Source: Acuticoccus sp963704595
GTDB taxonomy: Bacteria > Pseudomonadota > Alphaproteobacteria > Rhizobiales > Amorphaceae
DNA length: 64,000 nucleotides
NCBI GenBank assembly: GCA_963704595.1
Contig: OY969922.1
Coordinates: 4,092,001-4,156,000 of the forward strand
Direction of reading: 5' to 3'
In this document: positions 48,889-56,687 of the stretch, in pieces
Layout: each line of letters starts with the position of its first letter
How positions within the stretch are numbered: position 1 is the first letter of the stretch
Translations under genes and position numbers: made by a program
The notes under the pieces: model-generated
Told to the model about the DNA's origin: nothing
Seen by the model: only the letters and a program-made list of their open reading frames with translations
The model's database searches: none

Positions 48889-49665
48889 TCAGGCGCTGAT
48901 GCGCAGTGCGTCGTCGTCGCGAGCCGCCTCGCTGCTTTCGGGCAGCCAGAGGTCGAGGAAGCGCGTCAACCAGTCCTTCAGCGGTTCGTCGTAGATGGCG
49001 CGGCCGCGGAAGTGGTCGGCCCGCTGCCGTGCGCCGGGCAGCGCCATGCGGGCATGGCCGCGCGTGGTCCACCGGTGCATCATCGCGAGCGTCAGCTCCG
49101 GGTGGAACTGGATGCCGTAGGCGCACGGGCCGACGCGGAAGGCCTGCTCGTAATGCTGCCCCTCGGCGAGGAGCGCGGTGCCCCGGGGCGTGTAGAAGCC
49201 CTCGCGGTGCCACTGGTAGACCTTGCGAGGCCACCGCATCATGTCGCGGCCGATCTCGGTCGGCTGGATGTCGTAGTAGCCGATCTCGACCTGGCCATCC
49301 TTGTGGGTCGCGACATGGCCGCCGATGGTCTTGGCGAGCATCTGCGCGCCGAGGCAGATCCCGAGGAACGGCGTCTCCTCTTCGAGCGGCACGTTGATGA
49401 AGTCGATCTCGCGCTTGATGAATGCGTCGGTGTCGTTGGCGCTCATCGGGCCGCCGAACACCACCACGCCGGCGTGATCCCGCGTGGTCTCTGGCAGGGA
49501 GTTGCCGAGGGCGGGCCGCCGGATGTCGAGCCGATAACCGCGCTCGACCAGCATCTGGCCGACACGCCCCGGCGTGGACGTCGCCTGATGCAGGATGACG
49601 AGGATCGGACGGTCAGGAGCCGAGGACACCGGCTCCGCTGAAGACACTGGCGCAGAAATGGTCAT
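48889..49665 (-). CDS. Class I glutamine amidotransferase-like protein
   Basis: A 258-residue stand-alone GATase1 domain with nucleophile Cys in FLGICLGAQML, histidine in YGIQFHPELT and the oxyanion VVFGGPMSAND region. Such stand-alone proteins resemble GMP-synthase glutaminase domains and often act as glutamine or gamma-glutamyl hydrolases. The substrate is not evident. It is convergent with the TPR gene. Confidence 0.88.
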   Translation of the reverse strand: MTISAPVSSAEPVSSAPDRPILVILHQATSTPGRVGQMLVERGYRLDIRRPALGNSLPETTRDHAGVVVFGGPMSANDTDAFIKREIDFINVPLEEETPFLGICLGAQMLAKTIGGHVATHKDGQVEIGYYDIQPTEIGRDMMRWPRKVYQWHREGFYTPRGTALLAEGQHYEQAFRVGPCAYGIQFHPELTLAMMHRWTTRGHARMALPGARQRADHFRGRAIYDEPLKDWLTRFLDLWLPESSEAARDDDALRISA

Positions 49666-49698
49666 GCCTCGATCTTTATCAAATCCGGATGCCGGCCG

Positions 49699-50166
49699 CT
49701 ACGACTTACCTTTGGTCTTCGCTTCGATCTTGTGGCGAAGCGTCATCCGGTCCCGCGTGGAGATGCCGATGAGCTCGGCGACCCGCCAGACGACGTTGTC
49801 CTCGAACTCGGACACCTCGCCGTCGGCGAACACCATCTCCCACATTGCCTCCACAACCTTGTGCCGGCCCTCATCGTCGAGCTCGCGCTTCAGCACCGAG
49901 GTGAAGCTGTAGAGGTCGACGGCGTCGTCTTCCCGGGCGGTCGCCTCGTCGACGAGCTGCTCGGTCTCGCTTTCCGAGAGGCCGTAGTTGCGGCCGAGCA
50001 CCTCGCGTAGGCGGCTCTTCTCCGAATCGGTCACGACACCGTCGACGGCGATGATGTGGACGAGGATCGCGGCGACCGACAGCTTCGGATCGTCCGCGCC
50101 ATACTCCTCCTCGCCTTCGCCGGCGTGCGCGATGTTGTTGATCCAGTCGGTGATGGCCTGCAGCAC
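49699..50166 (-). CDS. TerB family protein
   Basis: A 155-residue helical protein with the TerB pattern: LSVAAILVHIIAVDGVVTDSEKSRLREVL and MWEMVFADGEVSEFEDNVVWRVAEL. The GTG at 50166 is chosen because GGAGA sits seven bases upstream; an ATG at 50238 would add 24 unconserved residues. TerB proteins are named for tellurite resistance but many have no known role. Confidence 0.85.
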   Translation of the reverse strand: MLQAITDWINNIAHAGEGEEEYGADDPKLSVAAILVHIIAVDGVVTDSEKSRLREVLGRNYGLSESETEQLVDEATAREDDAVDLYSFTSVLKRELDDEGRHKVVEAMWEMVFADGEVSEFEDNVVWRVAELIGISTRDRMTLRHKIEAKTKGKS

Positions 50167-50362
50167 GACAGCGTCTCCATGGGTTTGACCCAATCTTGGG
50201 GATTCACCGGCCGTACGCAAGGACCGGAGCCCGTCCACAGGTCCCAGCGCGGCACGAAGACGTGATGCACCGTGATGGTGTTCTCAACCTGCCACAGCGC
50301 CCGCGCGGCTATGTTCGGGCGACGGGCGGCCCGAGGAAGACGCCGCAGGAGGAGGATGCATC

Positions 50363-50875
50363 ATGCGAATGCTGATCGCCGTGGCGGGCGTGCTCGCCGC
50401 AAGCGCCGCCCTCGCAGGGCCGCAATACGTCAATTCCACCGGTTTCGCCAATTCCGGCTACGATGTCGTCGCCTACTTCGACTTGGCGCAGGCGCCGGTC
50501 GGCGCGCCGCAACAGCCCGCGGTCCCGGGCAACAAGGCGTTCACCGCGACCTACAATGGCGCGACGTTCGCCTTCTCGTCGGCCGCGAACCTTGCCCGCT
50601 TCGAGGCCGATCCTGCCCGCTACGCCCCGCAGTTCGACGGACACTGCGCCTACGGCGTCGCCAAGGGCGGCAAGGTCCCGGGCAACCCGGAGCTCTGGCG
50701 CATCGTTGACGGGCGCCTCTACCTCAACATCACGCCGGCCGTCGTGGGGTTCTGGGAAGAGGACATCGAGGGCAACCTCGAGATTGCCGCAGGCAACTGG
50801 CCGGGCATCGAGCCCGCCGCCGCCTCCGACATGGCAATCCCCAAGTTCACCCCCGACGCGCCGGTGGTCGACTAG
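50363..50875 (+). CDS. YHS domain-containing exported protein
   Basis: A 170-residue protein with a signal peptide (MRMLIAVAGVLAASAALAG). The YHS-like core includes SGYDVVAYFDLAQAPV, the phenylalanine-rich ATYNGATFAFSSAANLARFEADPARYAPQFDGHCAYGVAKGG region and ELWRIVDGRLYLN. YHS domains are metal- or heme-associated in some proteins; no role is assigned. GAGGAGGATGC precedes the ATG. It overlaps the convergent methyltransferase by four bases. Confidence 0.85.
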   Translation: MRMLIAVAGVLAASAALAGPQYVNSTGFANSGYDVVAYFDLAQAPVGAPQQPAVPGNKAFTATYNGATFAFSSAANLARFEADPARYAPQFDGHCAYGVAKGGKVPGNPELWRIVDGRLYLNITPAVVGFWEEDIEGNLEIAAGNWPGIEPAAASDMAIPKFTPDAPVVD

Positions 50876-51576
50876 GCGCCGCTGGCGGCAGGCTCCGGCT
50901 GCGGCCCGAAGGCGTCGGACGCCTGGAGGCCCGCGACGCCGATGAGCGCCGTCAGACCCTCCAGCAGCGCGCCGTCGCGCGACAGGAGCGTCGCCCTGTC
51001 CGGCTCGCCGGTGACGGGGTCGATCCCGATCACGCCGACCCCGTGCCACTCCGGCACCGCCTCACGCCAGCGCAGCGCAATGTCGGGCCCGTAGACTCTC
51101 CAGTGGCCGTGCTTGTCGTGGCGGGCGCGGCCGTACTCGTGCGTCGCGTCGACCCTGAGGAGGTCCGGCACCGAGAGGAAGACGAATCCGCCCGGCTTCG
51201 TGACCCGGTCCATTTCGGAAAGTGCCGCGTGGTCGTCCTCGACATGCTCCAGCACATGGTTGGCGATGACGATGTCGTAGCTGTCGTCCGCTCGGTCGAT
51301 TGCCGCCATGTCGAGGCTGTTGTCGTGGCCGTAGTCGGACACCTCGAACCGTCCGAACGCCTCACGCGGCGCGGACCGGTCGGGGCTGAACTGCAGAGCG
51401 GACTTGCTGGCGAGCGCGGGGCGCAGCGCATCGAAGATCGAGCGGAAGGCGCGGTGGCGCTCCAGCGAGGCGCAGGCCGCGCACCGAGGCGCGATCCCGC
51501 CCGGAGACATCCGCCCCTTGGGACCGGGAATGAAGGCTTTGCCCCCGCAGATCGGGCACGTCTTCTGATCAGGCAT
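50872..51576 (-). CDS. SAM-dependent methyltransferase with N-terminal zinc-ribbon-like motif
   Basis: A 234-residue protein. Two CxxC motifs (CPIC, CAAC) in the first 40 residues may form a zinc knuckle. The methyltransferase core shows ANHVLEHVEDDHAALSEMDRV and KPGGFVFLSVP, typical of class I (UbiE/type 11-like) enzymes, though the glycine-rich SAM loop is poorly conserved. The substrate is unknown. Confidence 0.75.
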   Translation of the reverse strand: MPDQKTCPICGGKAFIPGPKGRMSPGGIAPRCAACASLERHRAFRSIFDALRPALASKSALQFSPDRSAPREAFGRFEVSDYGHDNSLDMAAIDRADDSYDIVIANHVLEHVEDDHAALSEMDRVTKPGGFVFLSVPDLLRVDATHEYGRARHDKHGHWRVYGPDIALRWREAVPEWHGVGVIGIDPVTGEPDRATLLSRDGALLEGLTALIGVAGLQASDAFGPQPEPAASGA

Positions 51577-51800
51577 TCAGTTTGACCGTATTGTGACGAA
51601 ACATTTGGCTGTCCTGCGTTATTGAATGGTTAGCGCCGCGCGTCGAACGCCGTTAAGCTTTTCAGCCGGGCGGGACCGCCCTTCCGCGAACGGGACGACC
51701 CGGGGCGGCGGTCACGCGTGTTCGCCCGCAAGATCCGCCGGGGATGGGAGGCGTCGTTCGCGGCGGTTTCCGGCGGCAATGACGAAGAGGGACGGTAGGA

Positions 51801-52808
51801 ATGGAACTGACGGGCGAACAGGTGCTGAGCGCACCCCGGAACGATGTTTACGCCATGCTGCACGATCCGGCGACCTTACGTCAGGCGATCCCCGGCTGCC
51901 AACGCTTCACCCAGATTGACGCCACCCGCTACGAGGCGGAAATCGCGCTCAAGATCGGCCCGATCAGCTCCACCTTCCTCGCGCTCGTGACCCTCTACAA
52001 CGACGATGCGCCGATGGGCTTCTCGATGCACGGGCATGCCGACAGCGGCCGCGCCGTGGGCGGCGCCGACGGCAACGCGCACGTTGCGCTGGCGGTGATC
52101 GACGAGAACACCACCAACCTTGCCTACCACTGCGCCGTCACTCCGTTGGGGCGGATCGGCGACCTGCCGGACGACGTGATCGACAAGAAGGCCCGCACGC
52201 TGACCGCGGAGTTCTTCTCCCGTCTGCAGCTCCTCCTCGACGGCGGCGACGTCATCCCCGCCGAGCAGGACACGGAGGCGCGCTGGTCCGCAGCCCCCAC
52301 CCGCGAGCGCTATGGCGACACGCCGCCGGCCGCCGCCGAGCCAGTGCGCGAACCGGCAGGCAGCGAAGCCGCGACGGAGTGGCAGAGTGACGAGGAATGG
52401 GAGCGCGCCCATCAGGCCGCGATCGCGGCGCTCCGCGGCTCCGCCGACACAGCGGTCGAGGAGCGTCCGGCGACCCGCGACAGGACCATGACGACGACTG
52501 CGGCCGATGACGACGCGACGAGCCGCTATCCGGGCTACACCCCGGTTGCGCCCGAGAACGAAACCTACACGCGCCCCAGGTCGACGCCGAGCCCGACGTA
52601 CGAGGCGCCGCGCGCCGAGGCCGGTACGGAAGAAGACATGCCAACCGCCGTGGTCACGTCAGCCGGCTACCGCGCGATCACGACCTCCCCCACCAAGCGT
52701 GAGACGGCCCCTCAGCCGGCAAGCGACGGACCGTCCGGTCTCGGCCGCTGGTTCCTCGTCGCCGTCGGCGTGTGCATCATCGCCTACCTTTTGCTCGACA
52801 GCTTCTGA
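51801..52808 (+). CDS. CoxG-like SRPBCC protein with a C-terminal membrane anchor
   Basis: A 335-residue protein. Residues 1-150 form a CoxG/SRPBCC fold (MELTGEQVLSAPRNDVYAMLHDPATLRQAIPGC). A low-complexity acidic/Thr/Pro linker of about 150 residues follows, and a single hydrophobic segment (RWFLVAVGVCIIAYLLLDS) ends the protein. CoxG assists CO dehydrogenase in some bacteria, but no cox genes are here, so that role should not be assumed. Confidence 0.8.
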   Translation: MELTGEQVLSAPRNDVYAMLHDPATLRQAIPGCQRFTQIDATRYEAEIALKIGPISSTFLALVTLYNDDAPMGFSMHGHADSGRAVGGADGNAHVALAVIDENTTNLAYHCAVTPLGRIGDLPDDVIDKKARTLTAEFFSRLQLLLDGGDVIPAEQDTEARWSAAPTRERYGDTPPAAAEPVREPAGSEAATEWQSDEEWERAHQAAIAALRGSADTAVEERPATRDRTMTTTAADDDATSRYPGYTPVAPENETYTRPRSTPSPTYEAPRAEAGTEEDMPTAVVTSAGYRAITTSPTKRETAPQPASDGPSGLGRWFLVAVGVCIIAYLLLDSF

Positions 52809-52834
52809 TCACCAGCGTAGCGGGCACCGAGCGG

Positions 52835-52866
52835 GCGGGTGCTGATCCTTGGCACCCGCTCTTTTA
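52835..52866 (+). terminator. Terminator after the CoxG-like gene
   Basis: A perfect 8-bp stem GCGGGTGC/GCACCCGC with a 9-base loop, followed by TCTTTTA, 27 bases past the stop. Confidence 0.65.
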
Positions 52867-53215
52867 CGCAAACTCCGTAGCGTTTGATCGCGGGTCGACA
52901 CGACATCCGGCCTGCTCGATATGCGTTGAATGCCGAGGTGCGAACTGCAAGGGCGGTCACGTGCTCCTCGGCCTCAATACAAAATCGATACAACTCCAAA
53001 CTTCTGGATCAAATTTCTGCAAAAATGATAATGCCTTGATGTTTCCGGTAATTGCCCGACAATTCCGGCTAACAGTTTAACGGAATTGAACATTGGCAAG
53101 ATATTGTCATAACTCAGGATAATTTGAAGACAAAGTACGGTTCTCGCTAACATTATTTGCATGGTTGCTTGAATAACCACGACACAAATTCTCGGAGTAC
53201 TCAGCCGAGGATTTT
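52867..53215 (+). promoter_or_regulatory. AT-rich region upstream of the GH8 gene
   Basis: A 349-base non-coding stretch, strongly AT-rich from about 52975 to 53215 in an otherwise GC-rich window. No well-matched housekeeping promoter pair could be picked with confidence. Its composition makes it the likely control region of the endoglucanase gene. Confidence 0.5.
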
Positions 53216-54523
53216 ATGTTCAGCGCACGCAACTCGCTCTCCACCATCGGTCGGAACATGCGGTCTGCGCTCAAGGGCGCAGTTGTCCTGGGCATCTCAA
53301 GTGCAGCGCTGGTCGTAGGCTCCGGGTTTTCCGGCGGGTCGCCCGCAGTGGCCGTCACCCAGCCGCCCGTCCCCATGATCGATCCGCGCGAGTGGGCAGA
53401 GTACAAGAACACCTACATCCGCTCCGACGGCCGGGTCGTCGACGTCGAGAACCGCGGCGTCAGCCACTCCGAAGGCCAGGGCTACGGCCTTCTCATCGCA
53501 ACTTACGCGAACGACCGCTCCACCTTCGATCGGGTGTGGACGTTCACGCGCAACAAGCTCCAGATCCGCTCTGACGGCCTTCTCAGCTGGCGCTACATTC
53601 CGGGCGCACAGCCGCATGTGCCGGACATGAACAACGCCACGGACGGCGACATCCTCGTCGCCTACGGCCTTGTCCGCGCCGCGCTGCAGTGGAACGACAA
53701 GCGCTACCTCGCCGAGGCGGACAAGCTGATCGTCGCGATCGGCAGGAACCTCATCGCCGACGTCGCCGGGATGAAGGTGCTGAAGCCAGGTGTGGCCGGG
53801 TTCGACCGTTCCGCCGGCAACCGCGGCCCGATCGTCAATCTCTCCTACTACGTCTACGGCGCCCTGCGCACCTTCGAGATGATCCGCCCGGAGTTCGCCT
53901 GGGACGAGGTCGTCCGGGACGGCCGCGCGCTCACCCAGCGGGCCAAGTTCGGCCAGCACCAGAGCTCGCCGGACTGGATCGCCATTGATCCCAGGACCGG
54001 TGCCATCTCCATTCCGCAGGAGCTCGACGCCAAATCCGGCTACAACGCAGTCCGCATCCCGCTCTACATGGTGGGCGGCAATCTGCCGGGCGCCGACATT
54101 TCCCAGTTCGACTGGTCCTGGAACGTCGCCGGCGAGGGTTATCCGGTCGAGCGGGCAGTTCCTTCGGGCGCGGCACTCTCGTCGATGAACGATCTCGGCT
54201 ACCGATTTATCGCGTCGCTTTCCCGATGCGTCGCGCGCGGCGTTTCGGTGCCCAATCAAGAAGTTGGTTTCCGCACCACCACCTACTACGGGTCGAGCCT
54301 TCACCTTCTCGGCCTCGCGGCTGCGCGGGAATATCATCCGGGCTGCGTCGACCCCTCGGCAACGGTCGAAATCGGCTCGCGCACGACGCCCGGCGCCTAC
54401 TCTGCCTCCGCATCGCCCACTTTCAGCCATGCACGTGGCGGACAGCAGCCCGTCGCCCAGCGCAACCAGTGGGTGCCGAAGCCTTCCGCGAATTCGTCCA
54501 AGCCATGGTTCAGTATGCGGTAA
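53216..54523 (+). CDS. Exported glycoside hydrolase family 8 (endoglucanase-like)
   Basis: A 435-residue protein with an N-terminal signal or anchor (about residues 17-47). The GH8 catalytic acid Glu86 lies in VSHSEGQGYG and an aspartate at Asp143 in ATDGDILVAYG; the 57-residue spacing matches GH8 cellulases. GH8 enzymes cut beta-1,4-glucans (cellulose, chitosan, xylan) and BcsZ acts in bacterial cellulose export. No bcsA or bcsB is in the window. The last 60 residues are Ser/Pro/Gln-rich and probably disordered. Confidence 0.9.
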   Translation: MFSARNSLSTIGRNMRSALKGAVVLGISSAALVVGSGFSGGSPAVAVTQPPVPMIDPREWAEYKNTYIRSDGRVVDVENRGVSHSEGQGYGLLIATYANDRSTFDRVWTFTRNKLQIRSDGLLSWRYIPGAQPHVPDMNNATDGDILVAYGLVRAALQWNDKRYLAEADKLIVAIGRNLIADVAGMKVLKPGVAGFDRSAGNRGPIVNLSYYVYGALRTFEMIRPEFAWDEVVRDGRALTQRAKFGQHQSSPDWIAIDPRTGAISIPQELDAKSGYNAVRIPLYMVGGNLPGADISQFDWSWNVAGEGYPVERAVPSGAALSSMNDLGYRFIASLSRCVARGVSVPNQEVGFRTTTYYGSSLHLLGLAAAREYHPGCVDPSATVEIGSRTTPGAYSASASPTFSHARGGQQPVAQRNQWVPKPSANSSKPWFSMR

Positions 54524-54632
54524 ATTGTCAAATACCCCATTGCTAAAACTTTACGAAGGCGCGGAATCGCCTCCCCAGAACAGAGACCTGGCGTTTGACT
54601 TGAGGTTGTCTTTTTCCGAGTTGTGATTAAGA

Positions 54633-54654
54633 CTCTTCGTATGTTTACGAAGAG
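54633..54654 (+). promoter_or_regulatory. Palindrome directly before the response-regulator start
   Basis: A 9-bp perfect inverted repeat with arms CTCTTCGTA and TACGAAGAG separated by TGTT, ending nine bases before the ATG at 54664. It could be an operator or an RNA hairpin that masks the ribosome site. A partial copy (TTTACGAAG) occurs near 54550. Confidence 0.5.
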
Positions 54655-54663
54655 GCCGCACAG

Positions 54664-55437
54664 ATGCTTGGATCCAACATCGAGACGCTAGGCGGCAAAG
54701 ATTCCTACGACGATCTGTCGCCGTCCGAATCGAATGGGAACATCCTTGTTGTCGAGGATGATAAATCGATTCGTGAAATATTATCGATGATATTGAGTCA
54801 GGAAAACTTTGCCGTTTCGACCGCTGGCAGCGTGTCGGAGGCCGAGAAGAGACTGAGCTCGCGCAACTATCTCGTTGCCCTGATCGACCTCCGGCTCGAC
54901 GACGGCGATGGCCTCGAGCTCGTCCGCAAGCTCGCATCGCGCGAGACCACTGCCGTCATCATCATCTCCGGTCGCTCCGATCCCGTCGACAAGGTGATCG
55001 GGATCGAGGTCGGCGCTGACGACTACATCGCCAAGCCTTTCGAAACCCGCGAACTGATCGCGCGCGTCAAGCGCCACGCCAGCCGCATGCGTCAATTACA
55101 GCTGCTGGGACAGGCGGTTCCGGGCGCCGCTCAGGACGATGTGCGGATGACCATCGGCGAATGGTCGCTCGACAGTGCCCGCCACATTGTGGAGAATGAT
55201 GAGGGTGTCCGCCCGAATTTGTCGGACGCCGAGTTCAGGACGCTGGAATTCATGCTGACCAATCGCGGGCAGGTCATGTCACGCGATCGTATTTACAAGT
55301 ATGTCGTCGGATCGCCACTCCGGGATCCGCTCGACCGGAGAATTGATGTGCATGTCTCTAGTTTGCGTCGAAAGTTGAACCTAGGTGCCTTGGATGGGAT
55401 TCGGACGGTGCATCGCGTTGGGTACATCATCGATTAG
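54664..55437 (+). CDS. OmpR/PhoB-type response regulator
   Basis: A 257-residue two-domain regulator. The receiver has acidic pair Asp32/Asp33 (VVEDDKS), phospho-acceptor Asp75 (LIDLRLDD) and Lys124 (YIAKPF). The C-terminal winged helix (about 160-255) shows LSDAEFRTLEFMLTNRGQVMSRDRIYKYV and the RRIDVHVSSLRRKL recognition region. An unusual 25-residue Ser/Asp-rich tail precedes the receiver. It follows the GH8 gene and a palindrome. Confidence 0.93.
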   Translation: MLGSNIETLGGKDSYDDLSPSESNGNILVVEDDKSIREILSMILSQENFAVSTAGSVSEAEKRLSSRNYLVALIDLRLDDGDGLELVRKLASRETTAVIIISGRSDPVDKVIGIEVGADDYIAKPFETRELIARVKRHASRMRQLQLLGQAVPGAAQDDVRMTIGEWSLDSARHIVENDEGVRPNLSDAEFRTLEFMLTNRGQVMSRDRIYKYVVGSPLRDPLDRRIDVHVSSLRRKLNLGALDGIRTVHRVGYIID

Positions 55438-55481
55438 GATGATGGTTCGGTTGCTCCGAGCTTTCGCGGCTGGAGGACTCT

Positions 55482-56687
55482 GTGGATAGAATTCGCGTCG
55501 GCATTCTTGACGACGAAGTGCATATTTGTTCGCTACTGGAGATGGCCGTAACCGACGCCGGAATGCGGGCGTTCGCCTACAGCAACGCGCGGGACCTCGC
55601 CAACAACCTCGATCGCGACAAGCTCGACATCGTCATCTCCGACCTAATGATGCCAGGCTGCGATGGCGTGGAGTTCGTGCGGATGCTCGCCGACCTCGGC
55701 AACCGCCCCGCCCTCATCCTGATGAGCGGCTGCGATGAGCGGACGCTCGCGACCACCGCCGACATGGCGGAGTCGCGCGGCATTCAGGTGCTCGGCCTCC
55801 TCCACAAGCCGTTCGACATTCCGGATCTCCTGCGCCTGCTCGGCCAGAACGAGCAGTCGACCGATGCCGCGCCGCTCGACCTGGAGGGCGCCGTCGGCAC
55901 CGGCCAGATCGTCGCCTACTTCCAGCCGATCTTCACCGTCGATGCCGGGCGCACACGCCCGATCGAGTATTGCGAGGCGCTCGCGCGCTGGCAGCACCCC
56001 ACCCGCGGCCTGCTCGGCCCCGGACAGTTCCTGCCGAAGATCGAGAAGGCCTCGCTGTGGTGGGACTTCACCCTCCACATGGCGCGGATCACGGCGCGGC
56101 AGATCGCCGAGTGGGACCGCGCGGGCTTCCCCGTCGGTGGAGCGATCAACCTTCCGCCCGAGGTCGTCACCGATACGCGCCTGCCTGACGCACTGTTCGC
56201 GATCGTCGACGAATTCGGCATCAGCGCCAAGAAGCTGCGTCTGGAGCTGACCGAATACAGCAAGTTCCTCAGCGTCGAGGATGCGAAGTACAACCTCACG
56301 CGCCTCAAGATGCGCGACTTCCCGCTCAGCCTCGACGATTTCGGCATCGGCTACTCGTCGTTCGAGCGGCTGAACATCGGGCTGTTCGACCAGATCAAGA
56401 TCGACACCACGTTCCTTGCGGCGGCGAAGACCAGCGAGAAGGCGCACAGCATCATGCGCGCCGCGGCTGACCTTGCGCACTCGCTCGATCTCGACGTCTG
56501 CGCCGAGGGCGTCGAGGACAGCCAGACGATGAAGATCGCGCTCGATGTCGGCTGCACCAGCCTTCAGGGCTTCGGCCTGTGCCCGCCGCGCAGCCCCGAC
56601 CTCATCACCATGCAGTACGCGGTCGCGCCGGAACTCAGCCGGGCGAAGCGGACGGTCATCCCTTCGCCGGCCGCCGTGTCCCACTGA
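55482..56687 (+). CDS. Response regulator with EAL phosphodiesterase domain
   Basis: A 401-residue REC-EAL protein with a GTG start. The receiver has Asp10/Asp11 and acceptor Asp54 (VISDLMMPG). The EAL domain (about 140-385) keeps the catalytic set: CEALARWQHP, the asparagine of GGAINLPPE, RLELTE, LDDFGIGYSS, DQIKIDT, CAEGVED and QGFG. It should be an active c-di-GMP phosphodiesterase controlled by phosphorylation. Its 3' end overlaps the convergent histidine kinase by 32 bases. Confidence 0.92.
   Translation: MDRIRVGILDDEVHICSLLEMAVTDAGMRAFAYSNARDLANNLDRDKLDIVISDLMMPGCDGVEFVRMLADLGNRPALILMSGCDERTLATTADMAESRGIQVLGLLHKPFDIPDLLRLLGQNEQSTDAAPLDLEGAVGTGQIVAYFQPIFTVDAGRTRPIEYCEALARWQHPTRGLLGPGQFLPKIEKASLWWDFTLHMARITARQIAEWDRAGFPVGGAINLPPEVVTDTRLPDALFAIVDEFGISAKKLRLELTEYSKFLSVEDAKYNLTRLKMRDFPLSLDDFGIGYSSFERLNIGLFDQIKIDTTFLAAAKTSEKAHSIMRAAADLAHSLDLDVCAEGVEDSQTMKIALDVGCTSLQGFGLCPPRSPDLITMQYAVAPELSRAKRTVIPSPAAVSH

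Noticed and set aside
51801..52808. Carbon monoxide dehydrogenase operon marker (CoxG)
   Set aside because: Only the SRPBCC fold is shared; no coxS/M/L/D/E genes are present, and the long linker with a membrane anchor differs from classical CoxG.
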